Assembly (NCBI RefSeq): GCF_024449025.1
Contig: NZ_JAHLKM010000011.1
Span: 1-64,000 of the forward strand
DNA: 64,000 bases
Source of the DNA: Natronomonas aquatica
Lineage (GTDB): Archaea; Halobacteriota; Halobacteria; Halobacteriales; Haloarculaceae
Direction of reading: 5' to 3'
A program made the translations under genes and the position numbers. The notes beneath the pieces are model-generated. The model saw nothing but the letters and a program-made list of their open reading frames with translations, ran no database searches and was not told where the DNA came from. Below, one piece after another: positions 31,261 through 39,900 of this stretch; positions within the stretch are counted from its first letter, which is position 1; every line of letters begins with the position of its first letter.

Positions 31261-32958
31261 ATGTTCGACGAGGACGATCTGGAGACGATCCGGGAGAGCC
31301 GGACGGCCTGGGAGGCCGAGACGCTCGATCCGTTCATAGAGGGCGGCGAACGGAAGGACCGCTTTGCGACCGTCTCGAACCACGAGGTCGACCGACTCTA
31401 TACCCCCGAAGACATCGCGGACGTCGACTTCGAGACGGACATCGGCTTCCCCGGTGAACCGCCCTACACGCGGGGCGCCTACCCGACGATGTACCGCGGC
31501 CGGACCTGGACGATGCGGCAGTTCGCGGGCTTCGGGACCGCCGAGGAGACCAACGAGCGGTTCCACTACCTCATCGACGAGGGCCAGACGGGCCTGTCGA
31601 CGGCCTTCGACATGCCGAGCCTCATGGGGCTCGACTCCGATCACCCGATGAGCGAGGGGGAGGTCGGCAAGGAGGGCGTCGCCGTCGACACGCTCCGGGA
31701 CATGGAGATCCTCTTCGACGGCATCGACATCGGCGAGGTCTCGACCTCCTTTACCATCAACCCCTCGGCGCCGGTCATCTACGCGATGTACATCGCGCTG
31801 GCCGACAAGCAGGGTCTCGACCGCGAGGAGATCCGCGGGACGCTCCAAAACGACATGCTCAAGGAGTTTATCGCCCAAAAAGAGTGGGTGATCCCGCCGG
31901 AGCCGTCGCTGGATGTCGTCACCGACACCATCGAGTTCGCCGTCGAGGAGACGCCGAAGTTCCACCCGGTCTCGATCTCGGGGTATCACATCCGGGAAGC
32001 CGGCTCCACCGCCGCCCAGGAGGCCGCCTTCACGCTCGCGGACGGGTTCGCCTACGCCGAGGACTGTCTGGACCGCGGGCTCGACATCGACGAGTTCGCG
32101 CCGCTGTTCTCGTTTTTCTTTAACTCCCACAACTCCATCTTCGAGGAGGTCGCGAAGTTCCGGGCCTGCCGGCGCGTCTACGCCCGCGTAATGAAGGAGT
32201 GGTACGGCGCTGAACGCGACGAATCCAAGCGACTGAAGTTTCACACACAGACGGCGGGCCAGTCGCTGACCGCCCAACAGCCGCTGAACAACATCGTCCG
32301 GACGACGATCCAGGCGCTTGCGGGGGTGCTGGGCGGCACCCAGTCGCTGCACACGAACAGCTACGACGAGGCGCTCGCGTTGCCGAGCGAGGAGGCCGTC
32401 CGGGTCGCCCTCCGAACCCAACAGATCATCGCCGAGGAGTCCGGGGCCGCCGACATCGTCGACCCGATGGGCGGCAGTTTCGCCATCGAGAAGCTTACGA
32501 ACGAGATGGAAGCAGAGATCACGGACTATCTCGAGGAGATCAAGGAGATGGGCGACGGCTCGGTTCGGGACGGCGTCCTGAAGGGGATTCCGGACGGCTA
32601 CTTCCACAGGGAAATCCAGGAGGCCGCCTACGAGTACCAGAAACGCGTCGATGCCGGCGAGGAGACCGTCGTCGGCGTGAACGCCTACGAAATCGAGGAG
32701 GAGACCGACCCCGACATCCTCAAAGTCGACCCCGCGACCCGGGACCGACAGCTCGAACGGCTCGAGGAAGTCAAAGCCGAACGGGACGACGCCGCCGTCG
32801 AGGACGCCCTCGATGCCGTCTCGGCGGCGATCGAGAACGACGACAACGTCATGCCATCGATCATCGAGGCCGTGAAGGCCTACGCGACGATGGGCGAGAT
32901 CATGGCGGTGTTCGAAGAGCACTACGGCTCCTATCAGGAGACGCTCGTCACTGCTTGA
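31261..32958 (+). CDS. Methylmalonyl-CoA mutase, large (catalytic) subunit
   Basis: A 565-residue mutase barrel domain without a cobalamin-binding domain. The motifs YPTMYRGR and TWTMRQFAGFGT, SISGYHIREAG, and AFDMPSLMG are typical of methylmalonyl-CoA mutases. The archaeal enzyme pairs this with a small B12-binding subunit encoded elsewhere, as none is seen here. It interconverts (R)-methylmalonyl-CoA and succinyl-CoA, closing propionyl-CoA use. The TATA-like GTATACTA lies about 45 bp upstream of ATG 31261. A TTG three codons earlier is less likely as the start. Confidence 0.93.
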   Translation: MFDEDDLETIRESRTAWEAETLDPFIEGGERKDRFATVSNHEVDRLYTPEDIADVDFETDIGFPGEPPYTRGAYPTMYRGRTWTMRQFAGFGTAEETNERFHYLIDEGQTGLSTAFDMPSLMGLDSDHPMSEGEVGKEGVAVDTLRDMEILFDGIDIGEVSTSFTINPSAPVIYAMYIALADKQGLDREEIRGTLQNDMLKEFIAQKEWVIPPEPSLDVVTDTIEFAVEETPKFHPVSISGYHIREAGSTAAQEAAFTLADGFAYAEDCLDRGLDIDEFAPLFSFFFNSHNSIFEEVAKFRACRRVYARVMKEWYGAERDESKRLKFHTQTAGQSLTAQQPLNNIVRTTIQALAGVLGGTQSLHTNSYDEALALPSEEAVRVALRTQQIIAEESGAADIVDPMGGSFAIEKLTNEMEAEITDYLEEIKEMGDGSVRDGVLKGIPDGYFHREIQEAAYEYQKRVDAGEETVVGVNAYEIEEETDPDILKVDPATRDRQLERLEEVKAERDDAAVEDALDAVSAAIENDDNVMPSIIEAVKAYATMGEIMAVFEEHYGSYQETLVTA

Positions 32959-33173
32959 TCGGCGCCTCTGGTGACGCCTTTTGTTTCTACCGTCAGACGA
33001 AAACAGATTCAATATTATACATCCACCTGGCAAAAAATGTTCTGAAATCCACTCTTAAGGACTATAGACCACGTATATATTCGTATGAGAGAAAAAATAC
33101 AAAACGATCGTATGATAATTTGTGCTTCCCCACGTGAATCGAGACGGCATTCGACGGTGAATCCGGAAACACC
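32959..33173. other. AT-rich non-coding spacer
   Basis: About 215 bp of markedly A/T-rich sequence lies between the mutase stop and the acyltransferase start. TATA-like blocks occur near 33072-33080 (GTATATATTC) and ATAATT near 33115. No coding is credible. It differs strongly in composition from both flanks and may be a promoter region or a scar of past insertion. Confidence 0.4.
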
Positions 33174-34079
33174 ATGACGAAACGCCACGTCGACGTCCCA
33201 CCGGAGACCCAAGCGACGATCGACGAAACGATCGAACACATCGATACCCGGCTTACGGAGGAGGACCTCGCTTCGACCGTCGCGGAGACACTCGCCGATC
33301 TGTTCGGTGACTGGGACGCATACAAACGGTATCAGAACGGCGAGTCGGTGCCGCCGATGACCCGGATCCGGCTCCGGAGCTACGACCCGCAAAACGCGCT
33401 CATCGAGACCGAACACTGGGCCGAGCAGGAGCTATCGGCACTACAGGAGACGAAGTGTTTACGGTATCTCTGGGAAGGGTTCGATCTGTCGCCGCTGTCG
33501 AACAACCTCGCTTTCGCGCTTCCGTTCCGGCAGATGCTCGCGAACCACCTGTTCGCCGAGGCCGGTGAGGGGCTCCGTCTGTTCGGCAACATCAAGATCC
33601 AGTGTGGACACAACATCCACATGGGCGATAACGTCGTCGTCCACAACGACGTACTCCTCGACGACCGCGGGAAGCTCTCGATCGGCGATCGGGTCTCTAT
33701 CGCGGACCGGACGCATGTCCACACCCACGCCCACGACACCGTCGACCAGACGGACGTCACGACGTACGAGACGATCCTCGAAGACGACGTCCGACTCGGG
33801 TACGGGTCGATGATCAGCGCCGGCTGTCGTATCGAACGAAACGCGATGGTCGGCGCGGGGGCGACGACGCTGGGCGATGCGCCAGCCCACCACATCGTGA
33901 CCGGGTCACCGGCAAAGAGCGTCAAAATCAAGCCGGGATGGGAATCGGTCGCCGAGGATCTCGGTCCGCTCCCGGATAACCGTGAAAGCAGACGGCTGCC
34001 GACGGAGTTCCCCGAGTCTTTCGACGAGTTCGACGAGTTCGGACGGGACCTATCGCCGCCGGGAGACGTCTCGGGGTAG
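33174..34079 (+). CDS. Hexapeptide-repeat (left-handed beta-helix) acyltransferase
   Basis: A 301-residue protein. The N-terminal half (1-125) is helical and of unknown fold. The C-terminal half has hexapeptide repeats from about residue 135 (IKIQCGHNIHMGDNVVVHNDV, read as isoleucine/valine-ended turns), a His-rich loop (HVHTHAHD) that likely contains the catalytic histidine, and the GCRIERNAMVGAGA to GSPAKSV end typical of acetyltransferases of the maltose/LpxA type. The acceptor is unknown. The gene is separated from the mutase by an AT-rich spacer and is not obviously part of an operon. Confidence 0.8.
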   Translation: MTKRHVDVPPETQATIDETIEHIDTRLTEEDLASTVAETLADLFGDWDAYKRYQNGESVPPMTRIRLRSYDPQNALIETEHWAEQELSALQETKCLRYLWEGFDLSPLSNNLAFALPFRQMLANHLFAEAGEGLRLFGNIKIQCGHNIHMGDNVVVHNDVLLDDRGKLSIGDRVSIADRTHVHTHAHDTVDQTDVTTYETILEDDVRLGYGSMISAGCRIERNAMVGAGATTLGDAPAHHIVTGSPAKSVKIKPGWESVAEDLGPLPDNRESRRLPTEFPESFDEFDEFGRDLSPPGDVSG

Positions 34080-34109
34080 CGCGTGAGTCGGCGGATCGAA
34101 CAGAGCGGA

Positions 34110-34571
34110 TCAGCCCGACGGTTCTTTTAACGACAGCGCCGTCCGCTCGAACGAACAGACCAGCGGTTCCTCCGGATCGTTCACTTTGAACACCTCGACG
34201 CGCATCGTGACGATGCCCCGTTCGCCGTCGCTGGTCTCCCGTTTGTCCGTCACCGTCGACTGGACCCGGATCGTATCGCCGTGAAAGACGGGGTTGGGGT
34301 GTTCGACGTTGTCATACGAGAGGTTGGCGACGATGGTCCCGTCTGTCGTCTTGGGGATCGTCAGCCCGACCGCGAGGCTCATCGTATAGAGACCGTTGAC
34401 GAGCCGTTCGCCGAAGTCGGTGCCGGCGGCGAACTCGGCGTCGAGGTGCAGCGGCTGTTGGTTCATCGTCATATCGCAGAAGGCCTGGTTGTCGGCCTCC
34501 GAGATCGTGCGCCGTTTGTCGTGTTCGATGGTCTCGCCGACCTCGAACTCCTCGTAGTATTTTCCGGTCAT
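34110..34571 (-). CDS. MaoC-family acyl-CoA hydratase (single hotdog domain)
   Basis: A 153-residue hotdog-fold protein. The hydratase motif with Asp and His is in MNQQPLHLDAEFA, followed by GLYTMSLAVGL and DTIRVQSTV. MaoC enzymes hydrate trans-2-enoyl-CoA or related acids to (R)-3-hydroxyacyl-CoA; some act on mesaconyl-CoA. This one has a single domain, half the length of fused eukaryote-like forms, so it should dimerise. It is the last gene of the minus-strand operon, 15 bp after the carboxyltransferase gene. Confidence 0.87.
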   Translation of the reverse strand: MTGKYYEEFEVGETIEHDKRRTISEADNQAFCDMTMNQQPLHLDAEFAAGTDFGERLVNGLYTMSLAVGLTIPKTTDGTIVANLSYDNVEHPNPVFHGDTIRVQSTVTDKRETSDGERGIVTMRVEVFKVNDPEEPLVCSFERTALSLKEPSG

Positions 34572-34586
34572 GTGTCGTCTCCGTCC

Positions 34587-36320
34587 CTACAGGACGGTGC
34601 CGTGTTTCTTGTCCGGTAGCTCCTTTTCGATGCCTTCGTAGAACGCAAAGCGGTTCGAAAGCTCCTCCCGTAGCGTGCTCGGCGGGACGACCTCGTCTAT
34701 GACGACCTCGCTTGCCATCCGGCGGGCGTCGATGTCCTCTCGGAACTGCTCGCGGAGCTCTTTTTCCGTCTGTTTCCGTTCCGCCTCGTTGTCGATCTCG
34801 GCCAGCTTGCGGGCGTAGACGGCGTTGATCGCCGCTTCTGGCCCCATGATCGCGATCTCGCCCGAGGGCAGCGCGAGCGTCGATTCGGGGTCGTACGCCG
34901 GCCCGGACATCGCGTAGATGCCGGCGCCGTAGGCCTTCCGGACGACGACACACTGTTTCGGCACCGTCGCCGAGGAGGTCGCGTAGATCATCTTCTTGCC
35001 CTGCTCTAAGATGCCCTCCTTTTCGACCCCCGAGCCGGCCATAAATCCCGGCGTGTCCGTGAGGTACAGAAGGGGGACGTTGTAGGCGTCACACGTCCAG
35101 ATGAACTCCCCCGCCTTCTCGGCGGCGTCGGGGAAGATCGCGCCGGCCCGGTGGGCGGGCTGGTTGGCGACGATCCCGATCGGCCGGCCGTCGATGCGGG
35201 CAAATCCCGTGAGGATCTCCTTGCCGTACTCCGGTCTGAGTTCGAACCACGAGCCGGTGTCGACGACCCGGTCGATGAGATCGACCATGTCGTACCCCCG
35301 GTTCGGTGCCTCCGGAATGACGCCGTCGATTTCCTCCGGGGGAGATGCCGGCGGCTTCCCCCCGGTTCGGGGCGGCTTCTCGTCGCTGTTGTCCGGGAGG
35401 TAGCCGATCAACTGGGCGACGAGTTCGCGGGCGTGTTCCTCGTCCTCCGCCACGAGATCCGCGCTGCCGGAGTGTTTCGCGTGGACGTCGGGACCGCCCA
35501 GCTCCTTTAGGCTGATCTCCTCGCCGGTGACCATCTCGACCATCCGCGGGCTGGCGATCGCCATCGAGCTCATCCCCCGGACCATGACGGTGAAATCAGC
35601 GAAGACGGGGGTGTAGGCCGCCCCGGCGATACACGGGCCGTACAGCACACAGATCTGTGGCACCCGTCCCGAGAGCATCGAGTGGTTGTAGTAGTACTTC
35701 CCGATGCCCTCCCGGTTGGCAAAAAAGCCCGTCTGCTGGTCGATCCGGCCGCCCGAGGAGTCCATCAGGTACAACACCGGCCGCCCGGTCTTCAGCGCGC
35801 GCTGTTGCATCCGGAGGAACTTCTCGACGCCCTTGGCGGCCATGCTGCCCCGCTTGACCGTGTAGTCGTTGGCCATGAAGTGAAGATCGCGGCCCTCGAA
35901 CGCCGCGCCGCCGGTGATGAGCCCGTCGGCCGGCAGCACGTCCTCGGCGTCGAACTCCGCGAACTTCCCGTCCTCGAAGAGAAAGCCCTCCTCCCCGAAC
36001 CACAACTCCAGGCGGTCCCGGACGAACTTCTTGCCCTGTTCGGGGAGCTGGTCTTTGTACTTCTGTTTGCCGCCGGATTCGATCTCCCCGATCTCCTCCC
36101 ACAGCCGTTCTTCACGTTCGGTCGGGCCGAGATCGGGTTCCGGTTCCGGTTCGGCTCCGCCCGCGGAGTCGCCGCGGTCGCCACCGTCGTAGCTCGCCGT
36201 CCCGAGTTCCTCGTCGTCGGCCGAGACGACCGTCACGTCCTCTTCGAACCGCGCAACGAGCGCTTCGGCGAGCGCCCGGGCCGTCTCCGCCGTCATCTCG
36301 CGTTTGACACTGACCTTCAT
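34587..36320 (-). CDS. pccB: Acyl-CoA carboxylase carboxyltransferase subunit (propionyl-CoA carboxylase beta)
   Basis: A 577-residue carboxyltransferase of the PCC/MCC beta type, with the oxyanion-forming loops DSSGGRID, GPCIAGAAYTP, and TDTPGFMAGSGVEKEG. It moves CO2 from carboxybiotin to propionyl-CoA (or another acyl-CoA), giving methylmalonyl-CoA, and needs a biotin carboxylase subunit not encoded nearby. The first 70 residues (basic MKVSVKREMTAETARALAEAL and then an acidic linker) are not part of the core and resemble a fused small accessory subunit. Located in an operon with an acyl-CoA dehydrogenase, a synthetase and a MaoC gene. Confidence 0.9.
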   Translation of the reverse strand: MKVSVKREMTAETARALAEALVARFEEDVTVVSADDEELGTASYDGGDRGDSAGGAEPEPEPDLGPTEREERLWEEIGEIESGGKQKYKDQLPEQGKKFVRDRLELWFGEEGFLFEDGKFAEFDAEDVLPADGLITGGAAFEGRDLHFMANDYTVKRGSMAAKGVEKFLRMQQRALKTGRPVLYLMDSSGGRIDQQTGFFANREGIGKYYYNHSMLSGRVPQICVLYGPCIAGAAYTPVFADFTVMVRGMSSMAIASPRMVEMVTGEEISLKELGGPDVHAKHSGSADLVAEDEEHARELVAQLIGYLPDNSDEKPPRTGGKPPASPPEEIDGVIPEAPNRGYDMVDLIDRVVDTGSWFELRPEYGKEILTGFARIDGRPIGIVANQPAHRAGAIFPDAAEKAGEFIWTCDAYNVPLLYLTDTPGFMAGSGVEKEGILEQGKKMIYATSSATVPKQCVVVRKAYGAGIYAMSGPAYDPESTLALPSGEIAIMGPEAAINAVYARKLAEIDNEAERKQTEKELREQFREDIDARRMASEVVIDEVVPPSTLREELSNRFAFYEGIEKELPDKKHGTVL

Positions 36321-36357
36321 CGCTCCCTCCCGCTTAGAGCGTCCGTCCCGAGCATGC

Positions 36358-37524
36358 TCAGTACGCTCTCGGGAAGCCGATCTCCTGGCTGATGTGGTTG
36401 TACGCCATCTGCTGGGTGACCGGCGCCAGCCGGGTCAGATTGATTTCGCGCCACCACCGTTCGACGTCGTACTCCGTGGCGTACCCCCAGCCACCGAAGG
36501 CCTGCATCGACTGTTTGACCGTCTCGATGCCGGCCTCGACGGCCGTCGCCTTCGCGACGTTCGTCTCGTAGCCGCAGGGCTCGCCCTGCTCGTAGAGGTG
36601 TTCGGCCTTTTTTCGCATCTGGACGGCCGCTTCCATGCGGGCGTAGGGTTTCGCGATCGGGAAGGAGACCGCCTGATGGGTCCCGATCGGCGCGCCGAAG
36701 ACCTCCCGGTCGTTGGCGTACTCGATCGCGGCGTCGGCGGCCAGTTTGCCGATCCCCGTGCCGGCGGCCGCAAAGCCGATCCGCTCGGGGTTGAGCATCT
36801 CGACCAGCGCCCACCACCCCTCGTCGCGCTCGCCGAGGAGGTTCGATTCGGGGACGCGGACGTCCTCGAAGAACACCTCACAGGACTTCGAGTAGTTCAT
36901 CGCGTGTTTTTCGATCGGCGAGACGTCGATTCCCGGCGAGTCCATGTCGACGATAAGGAGGCTGATCCCGTCCGTCCCGCGGTCGACCTCATCGCGCGGC
37001 GTCGTCCGCGTGACGAGTATCATGTTGTCGGCCCGGTCGGCGAAGGTGATCCAGGCCTTCTGGCCGTTGAGGACGTACTCGTCGCCGTCCTTCTCGGCGC
37101 GAGTGGCGACGTTGAGGGTGTTCGTCCCCGCCTCGGGTTCGGTGATCCCGATAGAGAAGTTCCGGTCGCCGGCCGCGATGTCGGTGAGATACGTCTCTTT
37201 CTGTTCGCCGGTGCCGCGCTCTTTCAGCCCGACCGTCGCCATGCCGGCGGTCAACACCAGATACCAGGTGCCGGCCATTCCACAGCCCTCCGCACAGAGC
37301 GTCTCCATCGCGAGGCCGAGTTCGCCCATTCCCATGCCGGCCCCGCCGTATTCTTCGGGGACGAGCAGCCCGTGGAAGCCGGCCTCGCCGAGTTCGTCCC
37401 AAAAGCCCGCCGCGAACTCCCCGTTCTCCTCTTTTTCTCGCCAGTACTCGGGACCGAACTCGGTCGCGATCTCCGTCGCCGTCGCGGAGATCATCGAGTG
37501 TTCGGTACTCGTCTCGGAGGTCAT
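36358..37524 (-). CDS. Acyl-CoA dehydrogenase, IVD-like active-site Glu
   Basis: A 388-residue acyl-CoA dehydrogenase starting at ATG 37524. FAD and substrate motifs ITEPEAGTN and WITFADRA are present. The usual C-terminal catalytic Glu motif is replaced (LAPVTQQM), whereas Glu247 in NPERIGFAAAG lies where isovaleryl-CoA and long-chain acyl-CoA dehydrogenases keep their base. Branched or long acyl-CoA is therefore a plausible substrate. It is the second gene of the operon and 37 bp ahead of the carboxyltransferase gene, which fits degradation of a propionyl- or branched-chain acyl unit. Confidence 0.88.
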   Translation of the reverse strand: MTSETSTEHSMISATATEIATEFGPEYWREKEENGEFAAGFWDELGEAGFHGLLVPEEYGGAGMGMGELGLAMETLCAEGCGMAGTWYLVLTAGMATVGLKERGTGEQKETYLTDIAAGDRNFSIGITEPEAGTNTLNVATRAEKDGDEYVLNGQKAWITFADRADNMILVTRTTPRDEVDRGTDGISLLIVDMDSPGIDVSPIEKHAMNYSKSCEVFFEDVRVPESNLLGERDEGWWALVEMLNPERIGFAAAGTGIGKLAADAAIEYANDREVFGAPIGTHQAVSFPIAKPYARMEAAVQMRKKAEHLYEQGEPCGYETNVAKATAVEAGIETVKQSMQAFGGWGYATEYDVERWWREINLTRLAPVTQQMAYNHISQEIGFPRAY

Positions 37525-37617
37525 TAGTTTCGCTGGGTCGCCCACCGCATTAGTTGTTTGTGTCCCCCAGAATAACGCGTCTGTCGGCGGCAAACGGGCC
37601 GGAGACGGACGGGACGA

Positions 37618-39612
37618 CTACCGTGCCTCTTCGATCCCCTCGAGCGCTTCGGGGTTCTCGATGCTGCTCATGTCACCGAGGTCCTCGCCGGTGTAGGTGG
37701 CCTCGATCGCCCGTCGGATGATCTTCCCGGATTGTGTTTTGGGGAACTCGTCGACGAACCGCACTTCCCGGGGTCGGAACGGTTTGCCCTGTTCTTCGCC
37801 GACCAGTTCGCGGATCTCCTCGCGGAGCCCCTCGGTCTCCTCGACGCCCTCCTCGACGACGATGTACAGCACGACCGCGGTCCCGGTCGTGTCGTCGGGA
37901 ACGCCGACAGCGGCGGCCTGGTTGACGTCGTCGTGTTCCATCGCCGCCCCCTCGATCTCGGCGGGGCCGACCTTCCGGCCCGCGACGTTCAACGCGTCGT
38001 CGGCCCGCCCGTGGAGGAACCAGAAGCCGTCTTCGTCCTTCTGGGCCCAGTCGCCGTGGTTCCACATCGGCGGATCCTGGAACGCCGACCAGTACTCGTG
38101 GAGGTACCGCTCGTCGCCGCCCCACAGCGATTTGGTCATCGCGGGGTTCGAATCGCGGGCGACCAGATAGCCGCGTTCGTTGTCCTCCTTGATCGACTCG
38201 CCCGTCTCGTCGACGATGTCGATGTCCATCCCCAGTCCGGGCCCGCCGAGCGTGCAGGGCTTCAGCGGCTGGGTCGGCATCGGCATCAGGAAACAGCCGA
38301 CGATCTCGGTGCCACCGGAGATGTTGACGATCGGCGTCTCGCCGCCGCCGACGTGTTCGTAGAACCACAGCCACGACTCGGGATCCCACGGCTCGCCGGT
38401 CGAACCCAGCAGTCGGAGACTGGAGAGGTCGTGGCCCTCGATCCACTCGTCGCCCTGCTTGCGGAGCGCCCGGATCGCCGTCGGCGAGATGCCGAACTGG
38501 GTGATTCCGTGCCGGTCGATCAGCTTCCAGAAGCGATCCGGCTGGGGGTGGTCCGGGGCACCCTCGTACATGACGACCGTGCCGCCGAAGGTGTGGGTGC
38601 CGATGAGCGACCACGGCCCCATCATCCAGCCGATATCCGAGACCCAGAAGAACCGGTCGGCGGGCTTGAGATCGAACCCGAAGTACACCTCCTTGGCCGG
38701 CTGGAGCAGGGCGCCGGCGTGGGTGTGGACGATCCCCTTCGGCTTGCCGGTCGTCCCCGAGGAGTACAGGAGCATCGACTCTTGGTCGCTGTCGAGGGAT
38801 TTCGTCTCGTACTCGTCGGACTGCGTTTCGACGGCGTCGGCCCACCACGCGTCCCGATCGTCGTTCCAGGGAATCTCGATCCCGTCGTCGTCGCTCGCGC
38901 CGAGCCGGTCGTAGACGACGGTGTGTTCGACGTGGCCCACCTCGTCGATGGCCTCGTCGGCCGCGTCTTTGAGTGTGATCTCGTCTCCCCGGCGGTAGAA
39001 GCCGTCGCCGGTGAAAAGCACCGAACACGCCGAGGCGTCGATCCGGGTGGCGGTCGCGTCGACGCCGAACCCCGAGAAGATCGGGACGGCGATGGCGCCG
39101 GCCTTGAAACAGCCATAGAGGATCGAGATGACCTCCGGGACCATCGGCATGTAGAGTCCGACCGTGTCGCCGGTCTCGATCCCGACCGACTCGAGGTAGT
39201 TCGCGACCTGGTTGGACCCCCTGTGGAGTTCGTGGTACGTGAGCTCCCGGACTTCGCCGTCCTCGCCCTCCCAGATGCAGGCGATCCTGTTTCTGGTCTC
39301 GCTGTCGAGGGCGCCGTGGCGGTCGACGGTGTTGTGGGCGACGTTCAACTCGGCGCCGGGGTACCACTCGGAGAACTGCGGACCGTCGGTGTCGTCCCGG
39401 ACGGTGTCGTAGGGTTCATAGAACTCGATGCCGAGATAGTCGGGGAGTTCGTCCCAGAACCACTCGATGTCGGTCGTCGTCCGCTCTATGAGTTCGTCGT
39501 AATCCGCGATGTCGTACTCCTCCATGAACGCCGTGACGTTCGCCGATTCGACGAACGCCTCGTCGGGTTCGTGGACGATCTCGTCGCGTAGCGCCTCGAT
39601 ATCTTTCGTCAT
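37618..39612 (-). CDS. AMP-forming acetyl/propionyl-CoA synthetase-like enzyme
   Basis: A 664-residue acyl-CoA synthetase with the Acs-type length. Motifs: YSSGTTGKPKG (P-loop), GSTGEPWDPES, WWADAVETQ to WVSDIGWMMGPW, HGDWAQKDEDGFW and the catalytic lysine near the C-terminus in TQSGKIIRR. It activates a short carboxylic acid with ATP and CoA. As first gene of a four-gene minus-strand operon with dehydrogenase, carboxyltransferase and MaoC genes, it likely feeds propionate or a related acid into that pathway. Confidence 0.9.
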   Translation of the reverse strand: MTKDIEALRDEIVHEPDEAFVESANVTAFMEEYDIADYDELIERTTTDIEWFWDELPDYLGIEFYEPYDTVRDDTDGPQFSEWYPGAELNVAHNTVDRHGALDSETRNRIACIWEGEDGEVRELTYHELHRGSNQVANYLESVGIETGDTVGLYMPMVPEVISILYGCFKAGAIAVPIFSGFGVDATATRIDASACSVLFTGDGFYRRGDEITLKDAADEAIDEVGHVEHTVVYDRLGASDDDGIEIPWNDDRDAWWADAVETQSDEYETKSLDSDQESMLLYSSGTTGKPKGIVHTHAGALLQPAKEVYFGFDLKPADRFFWVSDIGWMMGPWSLIGTHTFGGTVVMYEGAPDHPQPDRFWKLIDRHGITQFGISPTAIRALRKQGDEWIEGHDLSSLRLLGSTGEPWDPESWLWFYEHVGGGETPIVNISGGTEIVGCFLMPMPTQPLKPCTLGGPGLGMDIDIVDETGESIKEDNERGYLVARDSNPAMTKSLWGGDERYLHEYWSAFQDPPMWNHGDWAQKDEDGFWFLHGRADDALNVAGRKVGPAEIEGAAMEHDDVNQAAAVGVPDDTTGTAVVLYIVVEEGVEETEGLREEIRELVGEEQGKPFRPREVRFVDEFPKTQSGKIIRRAIEATYTGEDLGDMSSIENPEALEGIEEAR

Positions 39613-39866
39613 TGTTCGTGATTGTGCGGCGGTTTTCCTCGCGCGTTCTTTACTCTAACGGTGGGTGGCTTCCGCTCGGGTGCCGACGGGGTTTCGCGGA
39701 CAGGGGTCTCCCGTCACGATCGGTAGCCCCTGTATACCTGAAAGCCTCCCCCGATATGTCCTCGGTTCGCACCGACAAACGATCGCTACCGAGGGAGACT
39801 CCCGGTTTTTACTGGCGAGCGGCCCATCTGATACCCTTCGTCGTATTTTATGATTATTTATAGAAA

Positions 39867-39876
39867 TTTTTATAAC
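39867..39876 (+). promoter_or_regulatory. TATA box of the tricarboxylate transporter operon
   Basis: TTTTATAACC is centred about 29 bp before ATG 39901, within a longer A/T-rich block (39841-39880), fitting a leaderless mRNA for tctC. Confidence 0.6.
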
Positions 39877-39900
39877 CATAGACTCTTGACATCTGTTCGT

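Noticed and set aside
37732-39591. A 619-codon open frame antisense to the acyl-CoA synthetase gene, and similarly long frames opposite other genes (for example 31258-33033 opposite the mutase).
   Set aside because: High-GC genomes produce long stop-free antisense frames. The translations are Arg/Asp/Val-rich without domain similarity, while the sense frames are clear conserved enzymes.
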